A DNA stretch of 64,000 nucleotides from assembly GCF_013248905.1 (NCBI RefSeq), contig NZ_JABRVS010000001.1, positions 2,604,001 to 2,668,000 on the forward strand, read 5' to 3'. Origin of the DNA: Shewanella sp. VB17. Lineage in GTDB: Bacteria > Pseudomonadota > Gammaproteobacteria > Enterobacterales > Shewanellaceae. Shown here in pieces: positions 1 to 9,237 of the stretch. The notes beneath the pieces were generated by a model. The model saw only the letters and a program-made list of their open reading frames with translations. It was not told the DNA's origin and made no database searches. A program made the position numbers and the translations under genes. Position 1 is the first letter of the stretch; every line of letters begins with the position of its first letter.

Positions 1-1
1 A

Positions 2-2188
2 GATGAAGCACCCGCATTAGCCACTTTATCTCTACTGCCTATTATCAAGAGGTTTACGCAAGCGGCAGGCGTAAATGTAGAAACTCGTGATATCTCTCTT
101 TCGGGTCGAATTATTGCCAATTTTCCAGAAAACCTCTCAGATCACCAAAAAATGAGTGATGCATTAGCTGAGCTGGGTGAGCTTGCAGGTCAACCAGAAG
201 CTAACATCATTAAGTTACCGAACATTAGTGCTTCTATTCCTCAATTGAAGGCATGTATTCTAGAGTTACAAAATAAAGGTTATGATATTCCGTCATACCC
301 TGATGAACCAACGAATGCAGCAGATAAAGCCATTCAAACTTGCTACGATAAAATTAAAGGTAGCGCAGTAAATCCGGTATTACGTGAAGGTAATTCAGAT
401 CGTCGTGCGCCGGCTTCTGTTAAGAAATATGCTCAGAAACATCCACATTCTATGGGAGCATGGAGCCGTGATTCTAAAACGCATGTTGCGCATATGAATG
501 AAGGGGATTTCTACGGCAGTGAAAAATCATTAACCTTATCATCTGCAGATGAAGTGAAGATTGTGCTGACGATGACTGGCGGCCGTGAGCAGGTATTGAA
601 AGAATCATTTCCTTTGTTGGCTGGTGAGGTGATTGATGCAGCAGTATTGAGTAAAAAGGCATTAGTTGATTTTTTTGAACGTGAGATTGAAGAGGCTAAA
701 AACCAAGGTGTACTGCTTTCTCTGCATTTGAAAGCCACCATGATGAAGGTGTCTGATCCAATCCTTTTTGGCCATGCTGTTAAAGTTTACTATAAAGATC
801 TTTTTGCTAAACACGCATCATTATTTGATGAGTTGGGTGTCGATGTTAACAATGGTTTTGGTGATGTTTATGCCAAAATAGCGCAATTACCAGCGGAGCA
901 AAAAGCGGCTATTGAGGCTGATATCGCCGCAATATATGCCAATCGCCCAGAGCTTGCCATGGTTGATTCTGATAAGGGGATCACTAATTTACACGTACCA
1001 AGTGATGTGATTATCGACGCTTCTATGCCGGCAGCGATACGTACATCGGGTATGATGTGGGATAATGACGGTCAACCCAAAGATACCAAGGCGATGATCC
1101 CAGATCGCTGCTATGCAGGTGTTTACCAAGAAACGATCACCTTTTGTAAAGAGCATGGTGCGTTTAACCCAACGACGATGGGCAGTGTGCCAAACGTCGG
1201 TTTGATGGCGCAAAAGGCTGAAGAGTACGGCAGTCACGATAAGACATTTGAGATCCCTACAGCTGGTACTGTTAACGTGATGAATCATCAGGGGGAAGTA
1301 CTGCTTTCCCATGACGTTGAAGCGGGTGATATTTGGCGAATGTGTCAAGTCAAGGATGCCCCTATTCGAGATTGGATTAAACTTGCGGTTAAACGTTCAC
1401 GCTTATCGTTAACACCTGCAGTATTCTGGTTAGATGAAAATCGTGCCCATGATGCTGAAATTATTAATAAGGTTAAGCAGTATCTCCCAGATTATGATAC
1501 CGAAGGGCTAGATATCCGTATTATGTCTCCAGTTACAGCGACACGTTTTACGTTAGCGCGAACCAAAGAGGGCTTGGATACCATTTCAGTTACTGGCAAT
1601 GTATTACGCGACTATTTAACGGATCTTTTCCCCATTTTAGAGCTAGGTACCAGTGCTAAAATGTTGTCTATTGTCCCCTTAATGAATGGGGGAGGATTAT
1701 TTGAAACCGGTGCGGGTGGATCAGCGCCTAAACATGTCCAACAAGTTGAGAAAGAGGGCCACCTACGTTGGGATTCTCTGGGTGAGTTCTTGGCGTTGGC
1801 AGCCTCTCTTGAGCATTTAAGCCAAACCACCAATAATGCTAAAGCACAAGTATTAGCCGACACATTGGATGCGGCAATTGGGCAGTTTTTAGATCAAAAT
1901 AAGTCACCTTCACGTCGTGTGGGTCAGATAGATAATCGAGGCAGTCATTTTTATCTCGCGATGTATTGGGCTCAAGAAGTGTCGCAGCAAAACCAGGATA
2001 CAGAGTTAAAAGCGCAGTTTTCATCGCTTGCTGAAGCTTTGACGAACAATGAAGCTAAAATTATGGAAGAGTTAAATGCAGCACAAGGTTCTGCTGTTGA
2101 TCTTGGTGGGTATTATCGTTTGGATACCAGTAAAGCCTTGGTTGAAATGCGCCCAAGTGCGACATTAAATGCGTTGTTGACAGCGTAG
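2..2188 (+). CDS. icd: Isocitrate dehydrogenase, monomeric NADP type (5' end outside window)
   Basis: Oxidative decarboxylation of isocitrate to 2-oxoglutarate with NADP, in the cytoplasm (TCA cycle). The reading frame is open from base 2, and its first residues (DEAPALATLSLLPIIK) match the N-terminal region of the large single-chain isocitrate dehydrogenases of about 740 residues. The family is unrelated in size to the dimeric enzyme of about 416 residues. About 728 codons are present, so only a short N-terminal piece is missing. An internal ATG at 152 is not the true start, because strongly family-like sequence precedes it. The gene ends in a strong terminator shared with convergent cspD. 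The family assignment is from recognised sequence. Confidence 0.93.
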   Translation, partial: DEAPALATLSLLPIIKRFTQAAGVNVETRDISLSGRIIANFPENLSDHQKMSDALAELGELAGQPEANIIKLPNISASIPQLKACILELQNKGYDIPSYPDEPTNAADKAIQTCYDKIKGSAVNPVLREGNSDRRAPASVKKYAQKHPHSMGAWSRDSKTHVAHMNEGDFYGSEKSLTLSSADEVKIVLTMTGGREQVLKESFPLLAGEVIDAAVLSKKALVDFFEREIEEAKNQGVLLSLHLKATMMKVSDPILFGHAVKVYYKDLFAKHASLFDELGVDVNNGFGDVYAKIAQLPAEQKAAIEADIAAIYANRPELAMVDSDKGITNLHVPSDVIIDASMPAAIRTSGMMWDNDGQPKDTKAMIPDRCYAGVYQETITFCKEHGAFNPTTMGSVPNVGLMAQKAEEYGSHDKTFEIPTAGTVNVMNHQGEVLLSHDVEAGDIWRMCQVKDAPIRDWIKLAVKRSRLSLTPAVFWLDENRAHDAEIINKVKQYLPDYDTEGLDIRIMSPVTATRFTLARTKEGLDTISVTGNVLRDYLTDLFPILELGTSAKMLSIVPLMNGGGLFETGAGGSAPKHVQQVEKEGHLRWDSLGEFLALAASLEHLSQTTNNAKAQVLADTLDAAIGQFLDQNKSPSRRVGQIDNRGSHFYLAMYWAQEVSQQNQDTELKAQFSSLAEALTNNEAKIMEELNAAQGSAVDLGGYYRLDTSKALVEMRPSATLNALLTA

Positions 2189-2252
2189 GGAATACGATTG
2201 ATGCAAAATAATTTTTTTGTCATTATGATCCTATGATTATGTTGTAGATAAT

Positions 2253-2281
2253 AAAAAGGCAGGGAACCACCCTGCCTTTTT
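2253..2281. terminator. Bidirectional intrinsic terminator between icd and cspD
   Basis: A 12-bp perfect stem (AAAAAGGCAGGG pairing with CCCTGCCTTTTT) with a 5-nt loop. The A-run and T-run let it act for both convergent genes. Confidence 0.9.
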
Positions 2282-2299
2282 GTTTAACATCGCCTTATG

Positions 2300-2506
2300 T
2301 TAATTTGTGGGTGAAATCGCCGATGCGTGCATCCCCTTAGGTCCAGCTTCTACTTCGAATTGAACGGGTTGGCCTGCCTTTAGCGTGCGATAGCCTTCCA
2401 TATCAATGGTAGAATAGTGTGCAAAAACGTCTTCGCCACCAGCTTCAGGGCAGATAAACCCGAATCCTTTGGCGTTGTTGAACCATTTAACAGTCCCGTT
2501 TGCCAT
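2300..2506 (-). CDS. cspD: Cold-shock-domain protein CspD
   Basis: A 68-residue single cold-shock domain (OB fold). The RNP1 motif (KGFGFI) and RNP2 motif (VFAHYS) are intact, so single-stranded nucleic acid binding is expected. CspD of E. coli is a stationary-phase inhibitor of replication. Divergent placement next to clpS-clpA is the classic cspD context and favours CspD over other Csp paralogues. The intergenic region of about 250 bp towards clpS should hold both promoters. Confidence 0.9.
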   Translation of the reverse strand: MANGTVKWFNNAKGFGFICPEAGGEDVFAHYSTIDMEGYRTLKAGQPVQFEVEAGPKGMHASAISPTN

Positions 2507-2753
2507 ACTTCCACTTCCTTCTGTTGTCTACTTGCCAGTATGAGAGTAAAACTAAATAAGCGGGGACAATTCGCCGCTGTTAAACAGAATGAAAGGAGTG
2601 GGTTTATATGTCAAGAATAATTTAACAAAAAACTAACATTTAAGTAAAAAGTTTGTTTCAATTGATGAGTGGATATTAGATTGTAGAAGAAAGCTTTTTA
2701 CTGAATAATCTCTTTAATTGGTACAAGCGATGACTAGAGGCTAATATTGAACC

Positions 2754-3062
2754 ATGGGTAAAGCAGGAAACATTGAGCACGTTGAAGAATGTGTCGAATC
2801 GAAATTAATGTCACCTTCGATGTACAAGGTGGTTTTAAATAATGATGATTATACGCCAATGGATTTTGTGATTGAGGTATTACAACTCTTTTTCCAAAAA
2901 ACGGAGGAGCAAGCGACAGATATTATGCTTGCAATTCATCATCAGGGGAAAGGCATTTGTGGTGTTTTTCCTTTTGGGATTGCCGAAACAAAGGTTGCTC
3001 AAGTAAATCAATTTGCAAGACAAAACGAACATCCGTTACTGTGTTCATTAGAGAAAGCCTGA
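2754..3062 (+). CDS. clpS: ClpS, N-degron adaptor of ClpAP
   Basis: A 102-residue adaptor that delivers proteins with Leu, Phe, Tyr or Trp at the N-terminus to ClpAP. The conserved core is clear: VVLNNDDYTPMDFV, followed by the helix carrying the AIHHQGKG segment that shapes the N-degron pocket. The N-terminal extension of about 20 residues corresponds to the flexible tail that inserts into ClpA. clpA follows 36 bp downstream, so the two are probably co-transcribed. The two transferases that create its substrates (bpt, aat) lie about 3 kb away. Confidence 0.95.
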   Translation: MGKAGNIEHVEECVESKLMSPSMYKVVLNNDDYTPMDFVIEVLQLFFQKTEEQATDIMLAIHHQGKGICGVFPFGIAETKVAQVNQFARQNEHPLLCSLEKA

Positions 3063-3098
3063 GTTGGGTTATTTTAGTGGTAAATTTAGGGGGTGCTT

Positions 3099-5357
3099 AT
3101 GTTAAATAAAGATCTTGAAGTCACCTTAAACCTGGCATTTCAGCAAGCCAGAGATGCACGTCATGAGTATATGACGGTAGAACACCTGCTGCTCGCGTTA
3201 ATAGATAATCCAGCTGCGCAAGAAGCTTTAGTGGCTTGCGGAGCAAATCTTAATAAATTAAGAGAGGATGTGTCTAATTTTATTCAGCAAACGACGCCTA
3301 TCATCGCTGATCCTGAGGATGATAGAGAAACCCAGCCTACGTTAGGGTTCCAGAGAGTATTACAAAGGGCTGTGTTTCATGTGCAATCCTCTGGGCGTAA
3401 TGAGGTCACTGGAGCCAATGTACTGGTTGCTATTTTTAGCGAACAGGAATCACAAGCAGTTTATCTTTTGCGCAATGGTGAGGTGACTCGCTTGGATGTG
3501 GTTAATTTTATTTCTCATGGTGTGTCTAAAGATGAGATAGAATCTGGATCGCAGCAGGAGCGAATTGAGGATCAAACTGAAAATGAAGAGGATAAAAGTA
3601 AGCTGTCCCAATTTGCTTCAAACCTCAATGAATTGGCAATACAAGGCAGTATCGATCCTTTAATTGGTCGTGGTGATGAGATTGAACGTTCGATTCAGAT
3701 CCTGTGTCGTAGAAGAAAAAACAACCCGTTATTAGTCGGTGAAGCTGGGGTAGGTAAAACGGCCATTGCTGAAGGACTTGCGTATCGTATTGTTAAAAAT
3801 GAAGTGCCGGAGGTAATGAGTTCTGCCACGGTATATTCGTTAGATTTGGGGGCATTACTTGCGGGGACTAAATACCGTGGTGATTTTGAGAAACGCTTTA
3901 AAAGTTTGCTTAAAGAGCTAGAAGATGATGAACATGCGATTTTATTTATTGATGAGATCCACACAATTATCGGAGCGGGTTCGGCTTCGGGAGGGGTTAT
4001 GGATGCGTCAAATTTATTAAAACCGTTATTATCAGGTGGCAAGCTGAGGTGTATGGGATCGACGACTTTTCAAGAATACCAAAGTATTTTTGAGAAAGAT
4101 CGCGCTTTGGCAAGGCGTTTTCAAAAAGTGGATATCAATGAACCTTCTGTTGCAGAAACGACCAAAATCCTCCAAGGGCTTAAGTCAAAATATGAAGAAC
4201 ACCATGGCGTGAGATATACCATGGCGGCGTTGAGTATTGCTGCGCGTTTGTCGGATAAGCACATTAATGACCGTCATCTTCCAGATAAAGCGATTGATGT
4301 CATTGATGAAGCAGGCGCACGTATGGCAATGCAGCCAGCCAATCGGAGAAAAAAGACGATTGGCCAGAGTGAAATTGAATCTATCATCGCTAAAATGGCA
4401 CGTATTCCTGAGAAGTCCGTATCAGCGTCAGATAAGGATATGCTTAAAAACCTTGAGCGTAACCTGAAAATGGTTGTTTTCGGCCAGAATAAGGCGATTG
4501 AGAGCCTCAGCTCCGCCATTCGACTGTCTCGAAGTGGATTAAGTGGAGAACATAAACCTGTAGGCAGCTTTCTATTTGCTGGGCCGACAGGGGTAGGTAA
4601 AACTGAAATCACCAGTCAGTTAGCCAAATGTCTTGGGCTGAGCTTAGTACGCTTTGATATGTCTGAGTATATGGAGAGCCATGCGGTCTCACGTCTTATC
4701 GGTGCACCACCAGGTTATGTGGGTTATGATCAAGGAGGCTTGTTAACGGATGCTGTTCTCAAAAATCCTCATTGTGTTGTGTTACTTGATGAGATAGAAA
4801 AAGCGCATTCTGATGTTTATAACTTGCTATTGCAAGTCATGGACCATGGTATTTTGACTGATAACAATGGTCGAAAAGCCGACTTTAGGCATGTAACCTT
4901 AGTGATGACCACGAATGCAGGTGTACAAGAGACGGTCAGAAAATCGATTGGTTTTAAACAGCAAGATCATAGCCAAAACGCATTATCTGAAATTAATAAG
5001 GTATTTTCACCTGAGTTCAGAAACAGATTGGATGAGATCATCTGGTTTAATCATCTTGATTTGACTGTTATTGCAAAAGTGGTTGATAAGTTTTTAGTCG
5101 AATTGCAAGCTCAACTCGATGAAAAAGGGGTCACTCTAGATGTGAGTGATGAGGCTAGAACCTTACTTGCTGAAAAAGGTTACGATAAGGTCATGGGAGC
5201 CAGACCCATGGCACGTGTTGTGACTGAACTCATTAAGCGGCCATTAGCCGATGAAATTTTATTTGGTAAGCTCGAGAAGGGAGGGGTAGCCCATGTTGAC
5301 ACCAGTAAAAATGAGATTGTTATCTCAATAGGAGCCTTGGAAAAAGTCAGTCAGTAA
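3099..5357 (+). CDS. clpA: ATP-dependent Clp protease, ATP-binding subunit ClpA
   Basis: Hexameric AAA+ unfoldase that feeds ClpP. The order is: Clp-N repeats (about residues 1-145), first AAA+ module with Walker A GEAGVGKT and Walker B FIDEIHTI, second module with Walker A GPTGVGKTE and Walker B LLDEIEKAH, and a C-terminal D2-small domain. The ClpP-docking loop IGF is present in KSIGFKQQ. I chose the ATG at 3099 over an in-frame GTG at 3093. The GTG overlaps the ribosome binding site (AGGGGG), and ClpA proteins normally begin MLN. That gives 752 residues, the usual family length. Ends in a perfect hairpin terminator. Confidence 0.96.
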   Translation: MLNKDLEVTLNLAFQQARDARHEYMTVEHLLLALIDNPAAQEALVACGANLNKLREDVSNFIQQTTPIIADPEDDRETQPTLGFQRVLQRAVFHVQSSGRNEVTGANVLVAIFSEQESQAVYLLRNGEVTRLDVVNFISHGVSKDEIESGSQQERIEDQTENEEDKSKLSQFASNLNELAIQGSIDPLIGRGDEIERSIQILCRRRKNNPLLVGEAGVGKTAIAEGLAYRIVKNEVPEVMSSATVYSLDLGALLAGTKYRGDFEKRFKSLLKELEDDEHAILFIDEIHTIIGAGSASGGVMDASNLLKPLLSGGKLRCMGSTTFQEYQSIFEKDRALARRFQKVDINEPSVAETTKILQGLKSKYEEHHGVRYTMAALSIAARLSDKHINDRHLPDKAIDVIDEAGARMAMQPANRRKKTIGQSEIESIIAKMARIPEKSVSASDKDMLKNLERNLKMVVFGQNKAIESLSSAIRLSRSGLSGEHKPVGSFLFAGPTGVGKTEITSQLAKCLGLSLVRFDMSEYMESHAVSRLIGAPPGYVGYDQGGLLTDAVLKNPHCVVLLDEIEKAHSDVYNLLLQVMDHGILTDNNGRKADFRHVTLVMTTNAGVQETVRKSIGFKQQDHSQNALSEINKVFSPEFRNRLDEIIWFNHLDLTVIAKVVDKFLVELQAQLDEKGVTLDVSDEARTLLAEKGYDKVMGARPMARVVTELIKRPLADEILFGKLEKGGVAHVDTSKNEIVISIGALEKVSQ

Positions 5358-5377
5358 TTGGTTAACTGTTAGACATA

Positions 5378-5403
5378 AAAAAGGCTGCAATTGCAGCCTT
5401 TTT
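5378..5403. terminator. Palindromic intrinsic terminator after clpA (and infA)
   Basis: A perfect 13-bp inverted repeat (AAAAAGGCTGCAA and its complement) with A and T tracts on either side. It sits between the convergent ends of clpA and infA and can serve both. Confidence 0.9.
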
Positions 5404-5468
5404 ATGTGATGTTAATTCGATAAAATAAAAACGGGTATTGCCAGTTTTAAAATTTGGGTCTAGCTAAC

Positions 5469-5687
5469 TTAGCGTGAACGGAAGACGATGCGACCTTTGC
5501 TCAAATCGTAAGGGGTCAGCTGAACCGTAACTTTGTCACCGGTCAGAATTCGAATGTAGTTTTTACGCATTTTACCTGAGATGTGTGCGATCACGACATG
5601 ACCGTTCTCTAGCTCTACACGGAACATTGTGTTCGGCAAGGTTTCAAGGATCGTGCCTTGCATCTCAATGTTGTCTTCTTTCGCCAT
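5469..5687 (-). CDS. infA: Translation initiation factor IF-1
   Basis: A 72-residue S1/OB-fold protein that binds the ribosomal A site during initiation. The sequence MAKEDNIEMQGTILETLPN and the C-terminal GRIVFRSR are characteristic of bacterial IF-1. Placement next to clpA and the bpt/aat transferases is the usual gammaproteobacterial order. Confidence 0.97.
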   Translation of the reverse strand: MAKEDNIEMQGTILETLPNTMFRVELENGHVVIAHISGKMRKNYIRILTGDKVTVQLTPYDLSKGRIVFRSR

Positions 5688-5825
5688 TAATCAGTTATCC
5701 TGTTAGCCTTCAAGTTTTAAATCGGGCATATCATGCCGCAAAATCCGCTTGTTGTAAAGAGAATGCCATCGTAAGAGCGACATTTGATTTTTGATTTAAT
5801 ACTCTTTATAAAATGAAAATACTGT

Positions 5826-6536
5826 TTACTCATCAGATATTTGCTGCCACCCATTTGAGGTTAATAGCTGATAAGGTAGGTAGCTTCGTTTGTAATTCAT
5901 TTTTCTCGACTCATCAATTTGGTAGCCAAGATAAACAAAATCCTTATTCATTAATTTAGCCAGACGACATTGAATGAGGATCAGTAGCGATCCTAATGAA
6001 CGTTTATGTTCATCAGGGCTGAAAAAACTATAAATTGCAGAAAGGCTATTTGGCATGACATCAGTCACAGCCACGCCAATCAGTTCTTGGTTATTCCACA
6101 GCTCAACAAAGATAGGCGTAAGCCAGCCTGCGTCGATAAAATGTTGATATTGTTCTCTGGACGCGGGGTACATGGGGCCATCTTGGTGTCGTTCATTGAT
6201 ATAACGTGCATAAAGGTCGTAATGGTATTCTTGTTGCTTATCGGCTATTTTCCAAATGATATCTTTATTATTTTTTAAGGTACGCTTCTGGCGTTTTGAA
6301 GGAGTAAATAATGTGGCTGGGATCCGAATGGGTAAACATGCACTACAATTCGGGCATTGGGGTTTGTATATTGTTCCACCACTGCGCCTGAAGCCAAATG
6401 CCAGCAGTTGTTCGAACAGATCCAAGTTGATGGATTCTTCTTGCAGGACTAATAACTGCTCTAGTTGATGTTCGAGATAGCTACAGGAAAAAGCTTGTGT
6501 GACTCCAACTGAAATAGGCTGTGATTTAAAGCTCAA
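5826..6536 (-). CDS. bpt: Aspartate/glutamate leucyltransferase (Bpt)
   Basis: Transfers leucine from Leu-tRNA to proteins with N-terminal Asp or Glu, making them ClpS/ClpAP substrates. The 236-residue length and the N-terminal cysteine-rich segment (QCPNCSACLPIRIP) are typical of the Ate1/Bpt family, as is the C-terminal GNAT-like half with YLGYQIDESRKMNYK. The start overlaps the end of aat by 11 bp, so the two are translationally coupled in one operon. Recognised with confidence from the family sequence. Confidence 0.93.
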   Translation of the reverse strand: MSFKSQPISVGVTQAFSCSYLEHQLEQLLVLQEESINLDLFEQLLAFGFRRSGGTIYKPQCPNCSACLPIRIPATLFTPSKRQKRTLKNNKDIIWKIADKQQEYHYDLYARYINERHQDGPMYPASREQYQHFIDAGWLTPIFVELWNNQELIGVAVTDVMPNSLSAIYSFFSPDEHKRSLGSLLILIQCRLAKLMNKDFVYLGYQIDESRKMNYKRSYLPYQLLTSNGWQQISDE

Positions 6537-7236
6537 GTGATACCTCTGACTTTTCCCAAGTATTGGGGGCGACGCTGAGATCTCGAAAACGGTTAAGCAA
6601 AATAAGAAAATCTTTTCTTTTCAATGCAGTTGCCCCAAGAGAGATTAAATGTGGGTTCATCACTTGTGCATCGATAAGTTTAAACCCTTGGGTGTGTAAA
6701 TGTTGATGTAGCATGAGCATAGCGGCTTTAGACGCATTAGTGTGGATATGGAACATCGACTCACCACAAAAAACTTGACCAATGCCCAAGCCATATAATC
6801 CACCGATTAATTGATTGCCATCCCAAACTTCAATGGAGTGAGCCTGACCTAATTCATGCAGTGCTGTGTATGCATCTTGGATCCCTTGGGTTATCCACGT
6901 CCCATTTTGTGATGTTCTCGGGGCGGCACACGCTTCAATGACTTGGGAAAATGCAAGGTTTATACTGTATGTCCAATCTTGTTTTTTGAGGTATTTAATG
7001 AGTGAGCGACTGGCTTTCATGGTGCCGGGGATAAATACAGCTCTTGGATCTGGAGACCACCATAATATGGGGTCCTCTGCATTAAACCAAGGAAAAATGC
7101 CTTCATAATAAGCATTCAATAAGCGTTTGGGTTGCAAGTCTCCGCCGACGGCCAACAGGCCATTAGGATCAGTTAGCGCTAATTCCGGCGAGGGAAACGG
7201 CTCGAGTGTATGATTTAAATAAGACAGTGAGTTCAC
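6526..7236 (-). CDS. aat: Leucyl/phenylalanyl-tRNA--protein transferase
   Basis: Adds Leu or Phe to N-terminal Lys or Arg (and processed Met) of proteins, generating primary N-degrons for ClpS. The 236-residue protein shows family signatures: FPSPELALTDPNGLLAVGGD near the N-terminus, GIFPWFNAEDPILWWSPDPR around residue 50-70, and the GVYG/GLYGLGIGQVFCGESMF segment of the catalytic domain (split here at its first residues). It is the upstream gene of an aat-bpt-infA series on the minus strand. Confidence 0.95.
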   Translation of the reverse strand: MNSLSYLNHTLEPFPSPELALTDPNGLLAVGGDLQPKRLLNAYYEGIFPWFNAEDPILWWSPDPRAVFIPGTMKASRSLIKYLKKQDWTYSINLAFSQVIEACAAPRTSQNGTWITQGIQDAYTALHELGQAHSIEVWDGNQLIGGLYGLGIGQVFCGESMFHIHTNASKAAMLMLHQHLHTQGFKLIDAQVMNPHLISLGATALKRKDFLILLNRFRDLSVAPNTWEKSEVSLEL

Positions 7237-7291
7237 AATTGAGTAAGATTATATTAATTAGCCTTCTTTATACGTTAGCGGAAAAATCATA

Positions 7292-7768
7292 ATGTTGAAA
7301 CCTTGGATTGCCAGCTTAAGCTTAATTTGTTTATTGATGAGTGTATTGGGTCCTGTTGAAGCAGGATATACCCGTGATCAAGCTGTACCTGTAGAACAAG
7401 TTCAATATGGACATGTCATTTCGGTTCGAAATATTACTCAAAAGCAATTGGTTGAAGATCAAAATACAGGGTGGAAAACCTTTGGTGGAGCTTTAGTTGG
7501 CGGGGTTATTGGTCATCAATTTGGTGGCGGTAGCGGTCAAGATGTGGCGACAGTATTAGGAGCATTGTTGGGTGCTGGTATCGGGAACCGCTATGGAGAT
7601 AGCAGTTATTATGAGTCGTTAAAGCTGGTTGAGTTAATGATTAAACAAGAAGACGGCAAAGAGGTTATGATTATTCAGGATCTCGATTCTGGTATGATTT
7701 TTAATGCAGGTGACGAGGTCAGGGTGGTGTACCTTACAGGTCGTGTTAGAGTTGACATCGCAATGTGA
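7292..7768 (+). CDS. Glycine-zipper envelope protein (SlyB/YmgG-like)
   Basis: A 158-residue exported protein. There is a hydrophobic signal sequence of about 24 residues ending VEA-G. No lipobox cysteine is present, so it is not predicted to be a lipoprotein, unlike many relatives. The middle region (about residues 60-105) is a glycine-zipper 2TM-type segment, GGALVGGVIGHQFGGGSGQD followed by a second glycine-rich stretch. The C-terminal third is a small beta-rich domain. Glycine-zipper 2TM proteins sit in the envelope and often influence outer-membrane integrity; the specific role here is unknown. Ends in a good terminator. Confidence 0.75.
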   Translation: MLKPWIASLSLICLLMSVLGPVEAGYTRDQAVPVEQVQYGHVISVRNITQKQLVEDQNTGWKTFGGALVGGVIGHQFGGGSGQDVATVLGALLGAGIGNRYGDSSYYESLKLVELMIKQEDGKEVMIIQDLDSGMIFNAGDEVRVVYLTGRVRVDIAM

Positions 7769-7780
7769 TGTCAATTCTAA

Positions 7781-7822
7781 ACTTAAAAGGAGCGCTAAGG
7801 CTCCATTTTAAGTGAGTTTTTT
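7781..7822 (+). terminator. Intrinsic terminator after the glycine-zipper gene
   Basis: The stem ACTTAAAAGGAGC pairs with GCTCC-A-TTTTAAGT (one bulge), has a 6-nt loop and is followed by a run of seven T's. Confidence 0.85.
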
Positions 7823-7836
7823 TATTCTTTAAACAA

Positions 7837-8175
7837 TTAAAAACCGCGAGGTAATTGACCTTGACCTGCAAGTTTGTCGCGCCAGAATTCTTTCGGTTTT
7901 TTTCCTCCATTCACATGTGTTTTTTTAGTTGTTGGCGTTTTAGATTTCGTTGTTTTTGCGATTGGCGTTACTTTCTTTTTCGAAGCAGGTTTTGGTGCAG
8001 TTTGTTTGCCAGAGAGTGCATCAAGCATACTTTCGAGTTCATTAAAGCGAAGGGATTTACCGCCATCGATGTTATACCAGCTACCTTTTTGTTCAATCAT
8101 TACCGTACGATTTTCTTTCGTTGCAAGGGCAGACTCTAACGCACTGATAACTTCTTCTTTGGTCAGTTTTGACAT
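7837..8175 (-). CDS. Conserved hypothetical protein, basic Lys/Thr/Pro-rich linker
   Basis: I do not recognise a named family. The 112-residue protein has an N-terminal module of about 50 residues, predicted helical then beta (SALESALATKENRTVMIEQK, GSWYNIDGGKSLRFNELE). A low-complexity basic linker rich in Lys, Thr and Pro follows, and the protein ends in a short tail (EFWRDKLAGQGQLPRGF). There is no signal peptide or membrane segment. Its ATG is preceded by a weak purine tract. It is convergent with the glycine-zipper gene and is probably a single-gene unit. A nucleic-acid or protein-binding role would be speculation. Confidence 0.65.
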   Translation of the reverse strand: MSKLTKEEVISALESALATKENRTVMIEQKGSWYNIDGGKSLRFNELESMLDALSGKQTAPKPASKKKVTPIAKTTKSKTPTTKKTHVNGGKKPKEFWRDKLAGQGQLPRGF

Positions 8176-8410
8176 AGCTACAACCTATTTCTTGTCGTGT
8201 TTGTTTAAAGGTTTTGATCATTTTTATAAGTGAAACAGCTTAAAGACCAACTTTTACTAAATTTTGGCAATTTTAATCGATTTTATGAGCCTATTGCGCT
8301 TAAAATCATCGTTAACACTTATCTCTAGTTCATCTACTTACTTTCATTAGTATAGTTAATAATTATTTTTTGATGAGTTACACTGCGATAAAATATCAAG
8401 AGGTCACTTT

Positions 8411-9163
8411 ATGACGCGAATAGAATTAAGCCAATATCTTGCCGATTTATTACAAATTTCCATGTACAAAGACTACGCACCAAATGGACTTCAGGTTGAA
8501 GGTTGCGCTGAAATATCAACTATAGTGACAGGGGTGACAGCATGCCAAGCGTTAATTGAACAGGCTGTGGTACTAAATGCGGATGCAATCTTAGTTCATC
8601 ATGGTTTCTTTTGGAAAGGTGAGCCTGATGTGATAACAGGCATGAAACAGAAAAGAATAAAATCTCTTTTGAATAATGATATTAATTTGTTTGGTTACCA
8701 TCTTCCACTAGATGCTCACCCTATATTAGGCAACAATGCCCAGTTAGCGGGTAAACTGGGTATTAAAGATGCTAAAGCCTTAAAAGGGGTTGCACAAGGG
8801 CTGATTTGGCAAGGGCGTTTAGACCATCCAATGTCAGCTAATGATTTCTCGACGAAATTGAATCAAGTCTTAGAGAGAGCCCCTTTGCATATTGGTAAGG
8901 ACAATGATGAGATACAGACGTTAGCTTGGTGTACCGGTGGCGCGCAAGATTATATCGACATTGCCGCAGATCTGGATGTTGATGCTTTCATCAGCGGCGA
9001 AGTGTCTGAGCGTACTTATCACAGTGCTGTTGAATTAGGGATCCATTATTTTGCAGCGGGTCATCATGCTACCGAGCGTTATGGCATTCAGGCGCTAGGG
9101 GCGCATCTGGCGAATGAATTTAATTTAGTGCATCATTTTGTTGATATTCATAATCCGGTGTAG
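8411..9163 (+). CDS. ybgI: Nif3/YbgI-family dinuclear metal protein
   Basis: A 250-residue member of the Nif3-like (NIF3/DUF34) family, annotated in databases as GTP cyclohydrolase 1 type 2 homologues. The conserved metal-binding residues are visible: HHGFFW near residue 63, HLPLDAHP near residue 98, and the C-terminal FAAGHHATERYG with GEVSERT before it. The family forms toroidal hexamers with a di-metal site; the biochemical function is not settled. It stands alone, and a short GC hairpin follows it. Confidence 0.9.
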   Translation: MTRIELSQYLADLLQISMYKDYAPNGLQVEGCAEISTIVTGVTACQALIEQAVVLNADAILVHHGFFWKGEPDVITGMKQKRIKSLLNNDINLFGYHLPLDAHPILGNNAQLAGKLGIKDAKALKGVAQGLIWQGRLDHPMSANDFSTKLNQVLERAPLHIGKDNDEIQTLAWCTGGAQDYIDIAADLDVDAFISGEVSERTYHSAVELGIHYFAAGHHATERYGIQALGAHLANEFNLVHHFVDIHNPV

Positions 9164-9198
9164 CACTTCTTTATAGAGAAGCTTGATATGGGATAAAT

Positions 9199-9221
9199 AA
9201 CGCTCTTACGGGCGTTCTTTA
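9199..9221. terminator. Probable terminator between ybgI and dsbB
   Basis: A 7-bp stem (AACGCTC with GGGCGTT, one G-T wobble) with a 4-nt loop and a short T-rich tail, lying between convergent genes. Confidence 0.6.
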
Positions 9222-9237
9222 TCACCACAAAACCGAC

